Shown here: in pieces, positions 36,193 through 48,627 of the stretch
Position numbering within the stretch: position 1 is the stretch's first letter
Layout of the letters: each line of letters starts with the position of its first letter
NCBI GenBank assembly: GCA_963971285.1
Contig: OZ020252.1
Location: 13,739,662 to 13,803,661 of the forward strand
Origin: Astropecten irregularis
Taxonomy: Eukaryota > Echinodermata > Asteroidea > Paxillosida > Astropectinidae
Direction of reading: 5' to 3'
DNA: 64,000 nt
Translations under genes and position numbers: made by a program
Notes under the pieces: model-generated
Databases searched by the model: none
The model's input: only the letters and a program-made list of their open reading frames with translations
What the model was told of the DNA's origin: nothing

Positions 36193-36418
36193 TATAGCGG
36201 TTTACAAAACGGAGGCTCAGGCTCAGGCTCCATTCTAAAATAACGGGTATCAAAATAGAGGCTTTTGGCTGCAGTTCGGAAGTAGATTCTCTGGTTTGAA
36301 AAAGGAAAACAGAGCTTCAGTTTCAATGAAAAACCACAAACTATATTTTTTCAGCATATGGAAGACAGAGCTGGAGCCTGAGGCTGAGCCTAATCCGCCG
36401 TTTTGGAAACCCCCTATT
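36193..36418 (+). mobile_element. F-family MITE
   Basis: ACAAAACGGAGGCTCAGGC ... GAGCCTAATCCGCCGTTTTGG; shares CGGAAGTAGATTCTCTGG with the 29.3-kb copy. Confidence 0.65.
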
Positions 36419-36533
36419 TTATTATATTTTGGCTTTGAATGCAGAATATTTTGCTATTTTCTATGGAAATTATCTACGTTGGTATAAGCAATAAAAAATA
36501 TTGAAATTTCAGCTCTTTGCTGCTACAAAGGTC

Positions 36534-36680
36534 AGGGGTCGATTTCACAAACTCATTGCAACTTTCTATCAATCGTACTTGCAATGCATTGCAGCCCTAT
36601 GTAGCCTTTCCGATACGATGGGTTATCCTTCTTAACTCGAGTTATGATCGATCATAGGGCTTCGTGAAATCGACCCCTGG
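36534..36680 (+). mobile_element. D-family MITE
   Basis: AGGGGTCGATTTCACAAACT ... GTGAAATCGACCCCTGG, complete copy. Confidence 0.75.
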
Positions 36681-36787
36681 ATAGTTAAACATAACATGAA
36701 AGCTTGTCCTACATGTATTGAAGTATATAATTAAAATAAAATCCTACCTCATGATTCGTTTAAGGAAGGTAGTCAATTTAAAATGAT

Positions 36788-36915
36788 TTGTGGATCGGTT
36801 TGCGGAAACACCATGTAAGAATCGTTCGTACTTTCGCACTTCTATTTCGTTCACATTTCTCACACCATGTAAGAATCGTTCGTACATGGTGCTTCCGCAA
36901 ACCGATCCACATACC
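36788..36915. mobile_element. short inverted-repeat element related to the 31.3-kb and 63.7-kb repeats
   Basis: Ends GTGGATCGGTTTGCGGAAAC and its complement lie at about 36788-36815 and 36888-36915. Inside, CACCATGTAAGAATCGTTCG occurs twice in direct orientation. The CACTTCTATTTCG stretch matches 31350-31375 in reverse. Confidence 0.6.
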
Positions 36916-37544
36916 AATTGTCACCATGCAAAGCCTCAAATCTTTCTTGAAATGATTTGTTACAAGAAACATCAAGTATTAGGTAGAATCTGAAAAGCTG
37001 TTGCTTTGAAGCACATAACAGGCATTCACGATGTAAAAGGCTCTATTTTTAATGCCAAAATGTTCACGCTGAGCCATACATCAGCAGGATACCAATCACA
37101 AGCAATGGCCACTGCATGCTATTCCGGCTGGTAACCGGGGCCCGCAGCTATGCAGAATTTGTCCGCATGGAGCAAGCAGCTGACAGCCCTCACACTGCAT
37201 GCTGCAGCCCCATCACAATATTCATGTCACATTAATTTTATTCTTACGAGTATGACATCAGTGGAAAATGAGATGATAATTTACAAACAAATGCACAGCA
37301 TATGGAAGCAGCTTTGCAGAAGACAAATCTATCTATAAATCACAATGGAAATGCATGGAATACCAGTATGATCATGTCAGTGATATGCCCGAACCCAACA
37401 ACAAGATTTGGATACAAAATGGCTGGTCATTATGTGTACCGATACTGTGTATTGTTGGCCAATTCACTGTGTACACTGAAGCAAACTTAGCCATTTTAAA
37501 GCCATTATTTGGGACCCCTTCTATGTAGCTCTATAGAACTTTTC

Positions 37545-37860
37545 ATCACCTTTTTGATCCGTGTTGAAACCAACCCGGATCCGTCCCGATTCAGCCCGGC
37601 AAGTTTTTGAACTGGATCGCAAAGACGCAACGTTTACACTACGTTTATGGTGAACCGGCTCATACAACACGGACCACGCGTCACACGGCAGTTTGGAACC
37701 AGGTTGAGATTTTCAAGCCTGGTCCCTACCAGGGTTGATTTCGATCCAGCTAGGCCGTCCTATCCGTGTTGACTCGGGGTTGAACATTTTCAAGTGTGAA
37801 AAAGGGTTTTCAAAAAATCTCAGGGTTCGATACGGTTCCAACCCCGATATTTTGGATACT
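37545..37860. repeat. CAACCCGG-rich repeat related to family H
   Basis: AACCAACCCGGATCCGTCC, AACCAGGTTGAGATTTTCAA and TTTTCAAGTGTGAAAAAGG recall family H, but the inside differs. Confidence 0.45.
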
Positions 37861-37873
37861 GTGAAAAATGATC

Positions 37874-38078
37874 TCTTCTCTCTAAATGCAAAAGAGTAAA
37901 GCCACTCTTTGAAGAGCCATATGAAGGACAACTCTTTTTCGAGTTGTCTTCCACTCTTTTAGAGTGAAGTTTGCATCGTATTGAGTGATTCTTCACTCTG
38001 GCCCAGAGTGAAAACCATATGAAGTACAACTCGATTTTGATCGAGTGGTATTTTTCACTCTTTTGCATTTAGAGAGTT
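37874..38078. mobile_element. MITE with CTCTAAATGCAAAAGAGT ends
   Basis: CTCTCTAAATGCAAAAGAGT at the left and ACTCTTTTGCATTTAGAGAG at the right enclose several AGAGTG / CACTCT inversions. Confidence 0.75.
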
Positions 38079-38084
38079 TTAATA

Positions 38085-39803
38085 GAGGAATCCAGATAAA
38101 ACTGAAATATACTGCCCTCAATGGTTGACTAGAAGAGAGTTTCAGGGTCACTCCATATCCCTACAACATTGGCTTTCTGATAATCTATCACTGGTGTACA
38201 AATTCTATCACTGTGACTATCCTGTCTACCATTAATGAGGACAACATTACTCAGGGTAGGCTCATTGATCATTCATGCGATGGCACTTACACAACACACC
38301 TTGAAAAAGATGCTGCCCGATATAACGGTACACAGTTATATTCCAGGATGGACTGAACAAAGCCCTCCTATATTGTGAATTTCTCAAAAGAGGGGGGCCT
38401 GCCAAATCCTCTTCCATTCATGAGTTTAACAGGGGATGTCAGATGAAGGGACCCCACAATGCCGATCAATATAATGATGTGGTGGATTAGGAGTCCGAGC
38501 TGTCAGCCTGAATGGCTGTCCTTGGGCAGCATGCCTGATTAGGGATCACAACCAGCAGGGTCTCTTCAGTCTTTCTGTTTTTTGCCCCCGAATCAGCGGC
38601 TTGATTGTCCTGCCACTTCATGGCTAGATTGTTTCACACATGCAGACACTCAGGAATCACTTTTCGCTGCGGCATACTGCTTTTGTGGAAAGTTAAACTG
38701 TTCTTTTTTAGGGCTAGATCGGAGCTTTAGGTTAACTAGATGTTCTTTCTATACACATTGTGTAGCAATAGCAGTAGCTGTCTTTATATTGATCTATTAT
38801 CAGTAGTCGATACTATGGGGCTGAAAATGTCAACCCACAGTGTTCAATATCATCACTGTGGTCTTTATTTACAGCTAAAATTCAAACTAGGATGCTTAGA
38901 TCTACATGTCATGCAGCAGTTTGAATTTAATTTGTTTCTGGAATACTATACTCTAAGCAGTTGACTACCCTGCCCCAAAAAGGGCATAGTTCAGACTTTG
39001 ATAAACATCTGAGGTTGTTTAGCCCCGGGGGATTATTTTAGTAGACCCAGTGGCCATTGTTTGGGAAGGTATCTGGCCTTGTTTCCAAACCATGACCAGG
39101 ACTAAAAGTAGGAGAAGACTGACCTCAACAGAGATTAAAAATAAGTCTTCAGCAGCAATCACTCCTCCAGTTCTTGCAAGGAATCCCTCCCTAACACCCC
39201 AGCCTCCTACACCCACCCCAACCTCCCAAGGCCGAACCCACTTTAGTCATGTGAAACCATGGCCAGAAACTGCTGGTACCAGATTTCAAGCATTCGCTAA
39301 TTGCAATTCATTTGCTGGAGACCCACTGAACCAAGGTACTGTCCTTTGACTCGTTTCCACGTAGCTGTACATGTACACTGACCAGCACAATTCATAATCA
39401 ATAAAAATGACACCAAGTCAACAACAGTTGTTAAATAATTTTATGCAAACTGCATGTGATCACCTTTTATGTGAATTAGGAAACATTTGCTGGCGGTGGT
39501 AAACATGCAAGCATGAGAAACCGTCCAGAGGTTCAAGCGAAACTCACGGGCATAACTCTTGGCATGTTTCCAAATGAAGATCAATAAATCTTTTCCCCGA
39601 GCAACCCAAGCATCTGTGCTCAAGCATTTAAAAAAATAAGGGCTAGGGGACTTCAGTTGACGGTTGCACCATTACTCTGTGCCATGATTTCAAGCCTGTT
39701 GCCATGCCAGGCAAATGGTGCCCACTGAGGACTAAAAGTTCAGTCATGTTTGGGAAACAATATTAGAATCTGTCAGTTGTGTTTAGAAACATTGAATCCA
39801 AAA
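38085..39803. other. unassigned; includes a proline-rich open frame
   Basis: A 99-codon plus-strand frame at 39050-39349 has a basic part and a Pro/Thr-rich part (TPQPPTPTPTSQG). There is no splice or homology support, so it is not called as a gene. Confidence 0.35.
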
Positions 39804-40054
39804 CCAGGGGCCAATTTCATAGAGCTGCCAAGTTAGAACAACAATTTGCTTAGCACAAACATGTCTCGCCCAATAAAACAAACAACCATTGAAAATTCCA
39901 TTTCATATTCATGATCAGTGAACAACAGCCAAAGAACAATCACAAGTGATACACAACACGTAGAAATTTGGTTGTTAACCATGTTTCTATTAAGACAGAA
40001 ATGTCACGCTTAGCAAATGTTCGTGCTAAGCAGCTCTATGAAATTGGCCCCAGG
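39804..40054 (+). mobile_element. A-family MITE
   Basis: CCAGGGGCCAATTTCATAGA at the left and CTATGAAATTGGCCCCAGG at the right; complete copy. Confidence 0.75.
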
Positions 40055-40396
40055 CTATTGATGGGAGGAAAATACATTAAATTGGAGCAATTCTCTTGAG
40101 AAATCATCAGTATTCAAAACAAGAGACCTGGGGAGAGTCAAGTTTCATGAAGCAATCATCCATTTGTCAAATAATTCAAATAATTGTAACATCTGTATAA
40201 AGCTTACTGCTGTCCCACATATTAGGCCAACTCGTTGCTAGTAGGCCTACTACTATTAGTACTTACTGTACTGTGTACAATTTGGCAAGCATTAGCATGG
40301 TTATTTACAATTATGCATCAATGTTCGAGTCTTTCTTGGGACATTTTGAACACATGGCGAACATGGGCAAACATGGATTTTAATTATGCAAATAAT

Positions 40397-40634
40397 TTAT
40401 TACCCTTCATCAAGTTTTCAACGAAGATATTTCACTAAATAATTTTTTGAGAGCACATGAAAAAATCATGCGCTGGCTCAGGTGGGATTCGAACCCACAA
40501 CCTCCTGCTTACTATTGCAGATGCAATACCCGCTAGGCCACTGAGCTGGCTGGGGTCAGCAGAGTGAATCGAATATCCCTTGTCTCAGCGCCGTAATTAA
40601 TCTGTTATGAATTATTTTTTTGTCCGGGATATAG
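40397..40634 (-). mobile_element. tRNA-derived SINE, family S2
   Basis: On the minus strand the tRNA-like part has an A box (TGGCCTAGCGG) and a B box (GGGTTCGAATCCC). It is flanked by a perfect 15-bp direct repeat AATTATGCAAATAAT (40382-40396, 40635-40649), so it is a retroposed copy. About 75 bases precede the tRNA-like part, so the tRNA unit is internal. The anticodon loop is one base too long for a standard tRNA. Confidence 0.8.
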
Positions 40635-41465
40635 AATTATGCAAATAATATATTAACATTTACCAGATTGGATTTTAACTTTCTACATCATTTTCCAAGG
40701 AAACATTTTTTTCTCAGATTAAAAAAAAAAAGGGGGGGAGGGGGTGGGTGAAAACAACTGTAGAAATATTTGACATAAGAGCCTATGGACTAATTTGATT
40801 CTATTGAACACTAAATTCCAACAATTGAAATATTGCAAAACTGGAACATAACATCCCGGAGATGTGAAATGGCAAATTTTCATGTTTTAACATCTTCCAC
40901 TTACAGATACAGTATCTGTAACATTTATGAGGTGTTCACACATACAGTAGGCCTACTTACATCACTTCATCATTGTCATACATCTCCTATGTCAACTGTT
41001 GTATATTGAAAAACTTAACACAATAAAAGAATGATTATGTAACATTTGATGCGGGTATGCTCTCTGTGCGGTAACTACCATCGTCATAATGATCCAGTGC
41101 TTTTTATACTGCGTCATGCTCACCCATTGTCAGCCATGTTAAAATACTAGCCTTATCTTTACATTAACCGTTCCACCGTTTACCCTAATTCATGTGACCA
41201 TGGGGCAAGGAACAGTGCCTTAATGTACTACAATGTCCTCAAATGCTGGTTCCATGCAAATACAATCAGTTACACTACATAACATAGGCAGTATGATGTA
41301 CACTGTACAGTAGGTAAGTGTAGTATTAGTGTAGTCTCCTAACTTCACAGGCCATGGAACCAAAACTGTTAGCAATCTGAGATCCTAAACAAGAGGTTTT
41401 AAGCATCACTCTGTGCTTGTGTGACAATGGCCAATGGGCTTCCTAGCTCCATGGTGTGAGTATCA

Positions 41466-41685
41466 CTGAGAAAACCCTAACACTCGATCTGCACCTACCA
41501 CACAAGACAAGAGTTGCTTCCCACACATCACCACAGTCTCCACAGTGTAACTGTTATCATAAACCATACATTGCCACACATACTACATTGTGGTGTATTG
41601 TGGTATTCAGGATGCCACACTTACCACAGGAAAAACCATATGGTAAACTGTGATACAGTATATGGAGGTGGGTTAGGGTTAAGAA
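41466..41685. mobile_element. short MITE with telomere-like ends, second copy
   Basis: AAAACCCTAACACTCGATC ... GGTGGGTTAGGGTTAAG, with internal TGTGGTATTCAGGATGCC. Confidence 0.6.
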
Positions 41686-41689
41686 CAAA

Positions 41690-43158
41690 TATGTAACAAA
41701 AACTATAGCCACAGTTCCTTGGAAATATACAAGACACATGTACACATTCCAGTGCTTGGCTAGCTCTTATCAGCCTCTTATTTCCAATATGTTTGCAATA
41801 TGTCATTGTACAACTATTGCACATGCTACATGTATTTACCTTATCCATAAGGTCGTCAGAATTATCTACAAGGGCAAATTATGCATAATAATAGGGGCAA
41901 ATGCAATAAAACACTGCTCAAAAGGCCGCAACAAATTGGCTTGACATTTGACATCTTTATCCTGGAACTCAAGCTGTAAATAGTGTCATAGGAATGCATC
42001 TTCGAAATGATGGAAACCTTGTGCAAGGGTTCACATTCACTGGCACAGACCAGTGGCACTCTGGGGAAAAAAAGCTGCTAGGGCTGGTACTGAGTGCATA
42101 CTACATACAGACATATGATACAACTATAAATTGAACTATTATACTCAACTTAACACTGCTGGAACAAATTACTTAACACTACAGTAACATTCAATGGACC
42201 ATTGTGCAACAGTGTCATACACAAACTCAAAGTAAGGCTTTCTTCTAGGAAAAAATTAAAACTTCACAGGCCAGCAGCTACATGTAAATGCACGTGTGTC
42301 AACACTATATGTAAAACTTGTTTGCAAAAAATTACCTACTGTTCTTTGCGCGCACATGCGTAGTGTCGAAAACGATAAGGTCCATGTGGAAATTAACCAT
42401 TATTAGGACATTCTCACTAACAACATGTACAATCTCAATTGCAGCCAATGGAACCGTCTTATTCACAAACCCTTGCTGTCAATGCAAGGTTCAATAAAAA
42501 TGCGATGGAGGTAGACAAGAAATGAACGAAAAAGCATTATACTTCGGGATATGACCGTTTTTTCTGTCATGAAAACCCAGCCTGCATACATGACCCCAGC
42601 TGGATTTCACAAAACACAAAGATTAATGGAACATTAATTAATTTATGTAGGCCTGCATCCCCAAGCTGGATTTCATAAAAAACTACGATCAATCTTAAGA
42701 TGAAATTTCAATCATGTCGCCAAAGTCATTTGTATTGTGACATCGCACTTTGCCTAGTAATTAAGATTAATTCACATTTCAGTTCAATCACAGGGCTGCA
42801 TTGAATCGGCCCCCCCCCCCCCCCCCATCAGCAAAGTTCAGATTGTACCAAAGATTATCATAAGTGGCAGGAAATATCCTATTTTTTAAAACCTGGATGC
42901 AATACAGGTAGGCCTAATGCTGTATACAATCCAAAACTCACATGTAAATTTCCATAAAAAACAGGTTTTTTCCTTTTAAGTCACTGGATATTAGGAGTTC
43001 CCTCTACTTAGTCTTGTTGGCAATTTGTGGCTACCCAATCAAGGCATTGAGCTACCTCAAATCACGAGAAATACAATTACCATCAAGTATAACCACGGCA
43101 TTTTCAAAACAGCAGGTGTTCCGACATCTTACTACCTGAAAGCTATGAAAATCTCTGT
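41690..43158. other. unassigned intronic sequence
   Basis: No gene seen. A long C homopolymer lies at about 42811-42828. Confidence 0.4.
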
Positions 43159-43664
43159 ACCTGGGGCCAATTTCATAACCAGCTTTAATTAAGCACACAA
43201 TGAAAAGTCTTCCTTGACCAAACAGGATTACCAACCAAATTTTCATGTAATGTTTACTAAGTACTTTTGACTTGTATTTGGCCATTGTATGCTGAGCATA
43301 ACATTAACAAGGAGTTTGGCTGGTATACTGATTTTCATGAATATCAAATGATTTTCGTCAATCAATATTCATGATTAACTGCGGTACCCGCCGCGATATT
43401 GGATTCGATTCACCCCACTGATCCCAGCTAGCTTGGTGGCCTAGCGGTATGGCATCTGCACTCGTAAGCAGGAGGTCGTGGGTTTGAAACCCACCTGAGC
43501 CAGCATATGATTTTTTCATGTGCACTCAACAAGCACCGAGTATGCAGTGCTCATCTACGTCGGTGAAGGCAAGCCTAATTTGCATATACTGATTTTATTT
43601 ACCAAGTTTTAAGTTCCTTTTACGCAATTTTTGGTGCTTAAGCAGCTCTATGAAATAGACCCCA
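43159..43664 (+). mobile_element. A-family MITE, variant subfamily, split by SINE S2
   Basis: GGGGCCAATTTCATAACCAG ... CTATGAAATAGACCCCAGG ends. The SINE 43336-43584 interrupts it, and both halves match the 24.5-kb copy. Confidence 0.75.
43336..43584 (+). mobile_element. tRNA-derived SINE, family S2, nested in an A-family MITE
   Basis: The tRNA-like core spans about 43427-43502, with A box TGGCCTAGCGG and B-type GGGTTTGAAACCC. A 12-bp direct repeat TATACTGATTTT flanks it (43324-43335, 43585-43596). Core and flanks match the copy at 40397-40634 in opposite orientation. Confidence 0.8.
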
Positions 43665-44221
43665 GGTGAGGGATACAGTCAAAATGTATTACCGGTACAT
43701 TAACCCAGTAAGCCACCTTTTTTTCTAAATGCCGCAGAATATTAATGATCTCTCCTGCAATTAGGTCACAGGTGCTCTCGTCCGAAATGAGATAAAGTAA
43801 CACGCTGAACTTTTCGATTAAGTCACCCACTCACCTGGGAACCAGATTACGTTCATGGTTTGCTTTGTTGTGAAAAAGCAAGAAAATTAATCAGTGGGCT
43901 TCTTTTTTTTTTACTCTCTCTCCCTAGATTAGGAGATAGAAAATTTATTCATATGAATTTCAGAACAGACAGAGATTGCCATCAAAATACTGACTTATTC
44001 ATTCACATTGGGTTTTTTTTTATGATATTGTTATCTTTTTCATATCATGATGCTTAATTTTAATAAGCAATGACAACCAATTTGAATGAATGGTACTTAC
44101 GGTATGTGTGCAAATTGTACACATTTTACAAAAAGTGCTTGAACTGGGGGGGGAGAGAGTGGAAAACGATTTTAATGTAAACGTTTTTTATCTGACAATA
44201 AATATTTTTGTATCTTTGAAT

Positions 44222-44425
44222 TTGAATCTTTGATGGTGCCTTCGCCATCTTAGGTCTCTTAGGTTTTGTTTTTTCATTGAAGCTGGAGCTCCGTTTTCTT
44301 TTCCAAACCAGATAATCTACTTCCAAATCGAAGTCAAAAGCCTCTATTTTGATATCGTAATTTTAGAATGGATTCATGAAATGGAGCCGGAGCCAGAGCC
44401 GAAGCCGAGCTTTGAGAAAGCCCTA
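44222..44425 (-). mobile_element. F-family MITE
   Basis: It ends GGAGCCGGAGCCAGAGCC ... GCTTTGAGAAAGCCC, with internal CAGATAATCTACTTCC in reverse orientation. Confidence 0.6.
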
Positions 44426-45139
44426 GATGTGCTAATCTGTTTACTAATGTTGGGATCGCTTACTCTGTGAGCAAAAACCCAATACATAACATGCACTATG
44501 CAGACTTAGCATCTATTGTAACTTCACTGAAGCATAGACCAAGGCTGGGCAAGTACCTTTCCATCCCCTGGGTAGAATCGGTTACTGTACCGATTACTCG
44601 AGCGATAATAATAATTTTGTTGTGGCAGGGAATCCAGTCGACTGACATTATTCTTTACCTGTCAGTTTAGCTGCTTGCAACCTAATCAGAAATAAGTCAA
44701 ATGACGAGCCAATGAGCCATAGGTGTGATGAAGGACGACCGTAATGAAGAAATTGCAACTGCTCTGCATAATGTGTATATTATGTGTAGGCCTACATACA
44801 AACATAACAGAACGATTATCTAGTGCCTTATGGTGACAGAGCACAATAGGCTGTTCAAATACATCTCCACAGGGAAATTCTTAAGGTGTATAGGCCTGTT
44901 TTAAAAAGGTTTTCACGAAAGTGATATTTGGAATTAAAAAAAGGAGGAATTTCCAAAGAATATTTATATTTATCGCAAAGAGAAGTATTCTATATTGGAC
45001 GTTTGCAAGAGTGTCCATTGGGTTTTAAATACATGTAGATGTAGTTGCTTAAGTTTGCTGATATTTTAGTTGATATTAGGCTGTGAGGTGTTTTTTTCTA
45101 GTAGGCACTCCATAAGAACTGAGTGTAAAATGTGAGTTG

Positions 45140-45612
45140 TACAGTGGAACGTTGCTATGTAATGAACATGCCGGAATGCACAGATATTGTCCATCAGGGC
45201 TCAAAATATCCACTAGACCGAGTTCTGAGTCTAGTGATTCCAGTATCGGTCTAGTAAAGTGTGTACACTAGTCCAGCTTTCTAGTGATGTTGTTTTCCTT
45301 GCAAAATTGAAATGGTGCCTAAATTGAAGATTCTTGACACAATGTTGCAAACAATTACGGTTTTCCTATGTTGAATGCCACAGGTCTAGTGAAGAAAGTT
45401 CAGGTCTAGTAAAATGCTTCAGTTACTAGGACTGCTGTTCAGTGCTTTTTTTTTTTCACGAAATTTGAGCTCTGTCCACTTCATTATAGTGGAAGTTTGT
45501 ATAGTGATGTAAAGAACCATAATTGGGTATGTATTGTACACTAACATTGAAAGCCTTCAGTATAGCCATATGTTTGATATAGGTGTGTTAATTATAGTGG
45601 TGCTCCACTGTA
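45140..45612 (-). mobile_element. G-family MITE with a nested element
   Basis: TACAGTGGAACGTTGCTATG ... GTGGTGCTCCACTGTA. The middle is interrupted at about 45199-45475. Confidence 0.65.
45199..45475. mobile_element. nested element with CAGGGCTCAAA ends
   Basis: It starts CAGGGCTCAAAATATCC and ends GAAATTTGAGCTCTG. TGTCCAT / TGTCCAC at the borders look like an imperfect target duplication. Internal TCTAGTGATT and GGTCTAGTAAA motifs recur. Confidence 0.5.
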
Positions 45613-45973
45613 GTAGTTTTATGAAACTTTCTTCTAATGCAATAATGACCTCCCAAAAACCCAGTAAACATCATACAGTAGGCCTAGGCCTATGTGGTTT
45701 GTATGTTGAAGCTTGAGTAGACATGGTAGATACGGGTTCCCTATGGTGTTAGCAGGGTCAATCAGAGTGTATTGTGTATGTAAAACAACACCCTGGTCTG
45801 TGTACTAGGTGGGCATTTAATTACAGTACAGGTTTTCAGCCCCTGACACATCAAGTGATGTTTTTATAATGTATTCAATTACTCAAACTGTCACCTCATC
45901 AGTCATTGGGTCGTCAGTGAAGCAATTACATGTTTATTTCAACACAACAAGTCAGGGAGGATTACTTAAACTT

Positions 45974-46372
45974 AAAGGTACAGTACAAGATCAGTAACAT
46001 ACCCAAAGAGAAATTCAATGTTAACAAATTTACATATAACTTTTGTGGTATGAAGATGGTGCTGGTAGAAATATAGGCCCTACTGTTAAAATATTTCCAT
46101 CTGAAATAGTGTATTTATCAAGAAATTCTAGTAAAAAAAAGACCGAAAATAGTTTTAATCTTAGGGTAAGAGCAACATAATTCTTTATGTTTTATAAGAA
46201 AAAATGAGTCGGTTTTTCACTTTCCTGTGACACAGATGTCCGATTGAGTTCAAATTTTTACAGGTCCATGTATGTTATTTTATGTAGGCCTAGATGTTGG
46301 ATTAGACAAAGTTTAAGACTGAAAGTGCTGTTCTGTGACCTTTACCAATCATGTATTATACCTTTGGTCTAA
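45974..46372 (-). mobile_element. C2-family MITE
   Basis: TTAAAGGTACAGTACAAGATC ... ACCAATCATGTATTATACC, reversed. Confidence 0.65.
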
Positions 46373-46843
46373 AACAGATTTGAGAAATGGTTCACTTTCA
46401 AATATTTTCCGGCAACACTAGCACACACGAAATATACTGTACTGTACTACACAGTTTAGAATACATGCGTTCCTAGGGGTATGAAAGTGTTTACCACCTG
46501 AACGAAATTGCATCTGCAACGTAATTTAATCTCTTACAGAGCAAAAAGGGAGAAAATGAGTCCTTTTCATAGCTGTTTTGTGGCAGACATGTAAGGCTAT
46601 CAGATGACAGCACTGTAGGGATGGATTAGTCTGGTCCCTTGACTTCAGACTGCACAGCCAGGTGCTAATTTCACGGCAATCTGACACCAGTCAGCCAGTA
46701 AATTTCAAAAGATTACAGATGCATGTTTCCAAACTCTTGAAACTTTTGCTCGTTTGGGGAGTGAAAACTGACGTTACGAGGAATCATTTTCTGTTATTTC
46801 ATATAATTTATGATAAAATAAGATTCTATTAAATTTTTGTCAC

Positions 46844-47091
46844 CAGGTGTCAATTTCATAGAGCTGCTTAGCACAAAAAAATTGCTTAGCACGGAAATGG
46901 CTTGCCCAATAAAACAAACCACCATTGAAAATTCGATTTTATATTCATGCTCAGCAAGCAACAGCCAAGGACAATTGCAAGTGATACACAACACTTGGAA
47001 ATTTGGATGTTAATCCTGTTTTTATTAAGGGAGAAATGTCATACTTAGCGATTTTTTGTGTGCTAAGCAGCTCTATGAAATTGGCCCCTGG
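46844..47091 (+). mobile_element. A-family MITE
   Basis: CAGGTGTCAATTTCATAGAG ... CTATGAAATTGGCCCCTGG, complete copy. Confidence 0.7.
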
Positions 47092-47699
47092 AAGTGACAA
47101 TTACTATTCAAAACTGCGCTGTCTTTGTGATAATACCTGTAGTGTAGGCCTACATCTACTTCATATTGCCAAGCTTAATCAATTTGTCACTTAAATTTAT
47201 CTCCAATAGACTTAGGGAAGACAACTGACTGATTATTTATAGTCTGCAAAAATGAATCTAAGTACATGTACATGTAACTTGTACGTTGCAGAGTGGCTAA
47301 AAGGAAACCATAGCTGAGCTGCTGAGAATAATTGCTGAAACTCATGGACATCCATTCCTATAACTGAACACCAGACACAAAGGTCGTTTATATTAGTGTA
47401 TGGCCTCATATAGAAGCCTGCAAAGGAAATATTCTACAACTTCTATTCTAAGCCAAAGCAACAGCACTCTGAATAAAATTACTGCTTTATTTGTTTCTGC
47501 ATTTATCTCAATATTCTTTTACTGTATTTCATTGATTGCCTGTTTTTACCATTTCATTTCATTTTTCTTTGTAGTGCTTCCCACACTAACATTTGTAAAT
47601 ATCTATATTTTATTTCATATTTGTTAACTTTGTAATACAAATAAAAAAGAAGGCCCATATTCAATCTTCAATTATGTAACCAGTGCCAACCAATAGCTA

Positions 47700-47780
47700 A
47701 GCACCGTCAATATCGGGATTTTCAAATATCGATATATTGGCGCTGAAATATCGATATTATCGATATATCGATTTTCACGT
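47700..47780. repeat. ATATCGATAT palindrome cluster
   Basis: ATATCG and CGATAT alternate many times within 80 bases, including ATATCGATATTATCGATATA. It could be the end of a hAT-type element. Confidence 0.6.
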
Positions 47781-48475
47781 GTGCAGACAGCTGGCCAAAA
47801 TTCACTAGGCAACTTAATGGAGTTGAACTTGATGAACTTGTTTGACTCAATCACTCTTGACTCATTTAATCTGCCTGTTTGACAAATCTCTGAGCATGTA
47901 CATGTGGGGCAGTTTGGACAGGGAAAACATGATTGGAGGGATTACGTGTAGGGCTACTTGCAAGGGTTCCGTGCTAAAAGCGTTAATAGTCCAACAAGAC
48001 AACTTTGTCTAATGTGCAATCTTAAATAGACTAGTATGTAGGCCTAATGTGGATACGTTCAGCAGCGGTGTGAGTGGACACATGCAACAAAAGCTGAAAA
48101 GCGCTTGCAAAAAGCTGAAATTTTATCAGTTGCTGTGCATTTGTACACAGCAGGCGTACCAAAAAGCTGAAATTCAGAGTAAAAACTGGAATCAAAAAAG
48201 CTGAATTCTCACACCCCTGGTTCAGACAGCCTTTTATTTAAAACCAATTGAGTTAAACCGCTCGGCAACCATGGGGGTAAGTCATAAGTTAAAATTCTGT
48301 TGCGTCCAAACAGCGTTTTACTGTTTGCAGTTAAAACAGATCGGTTTTATTTTTGGTTTTAAGAGGTCATGCACTTTGCCTTGACCCTGTACGGGCTTCC
48401 GGTTATAAAATAAAGCGCGCGGATTTATCTGTGTGTTGAATATAAACAAGCGTGCTACAACAGGTGTTACGTAAC

Positions 48476-48627
48476 CAGGGGCCGATTTCATAAAGCTCTG
48501 CGACGCGTCGCAACTCGATTTGCGACGCGTCATAGCTGCGACGCGTCGCATCTATGCGGTGAGTCCATAGAGAAAGGATGCGTCTTAACTCCGCGACGCG
48601 TCGTAAGGTTTATGAAATCGGCCCCTG
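48476..48627. mobile_element. GC-rich D-like MITE with GCGACGCGTCGC palindromes
   Basis: CAGGGGCCGATTTCATAAAG ... TATGAAATCGGCCCCTG ends enclose repeated GACGCGTCG units. Five ACGCGT sites occur in about 120 bases. Confidence 0.7.

Noticed and set aside
43427..43502. Functional tRNA gene
   Set aside because: The anticodon loop is one base too long, the acceptor end is mismatched, and the unit lies inside a SINE with target duplications.
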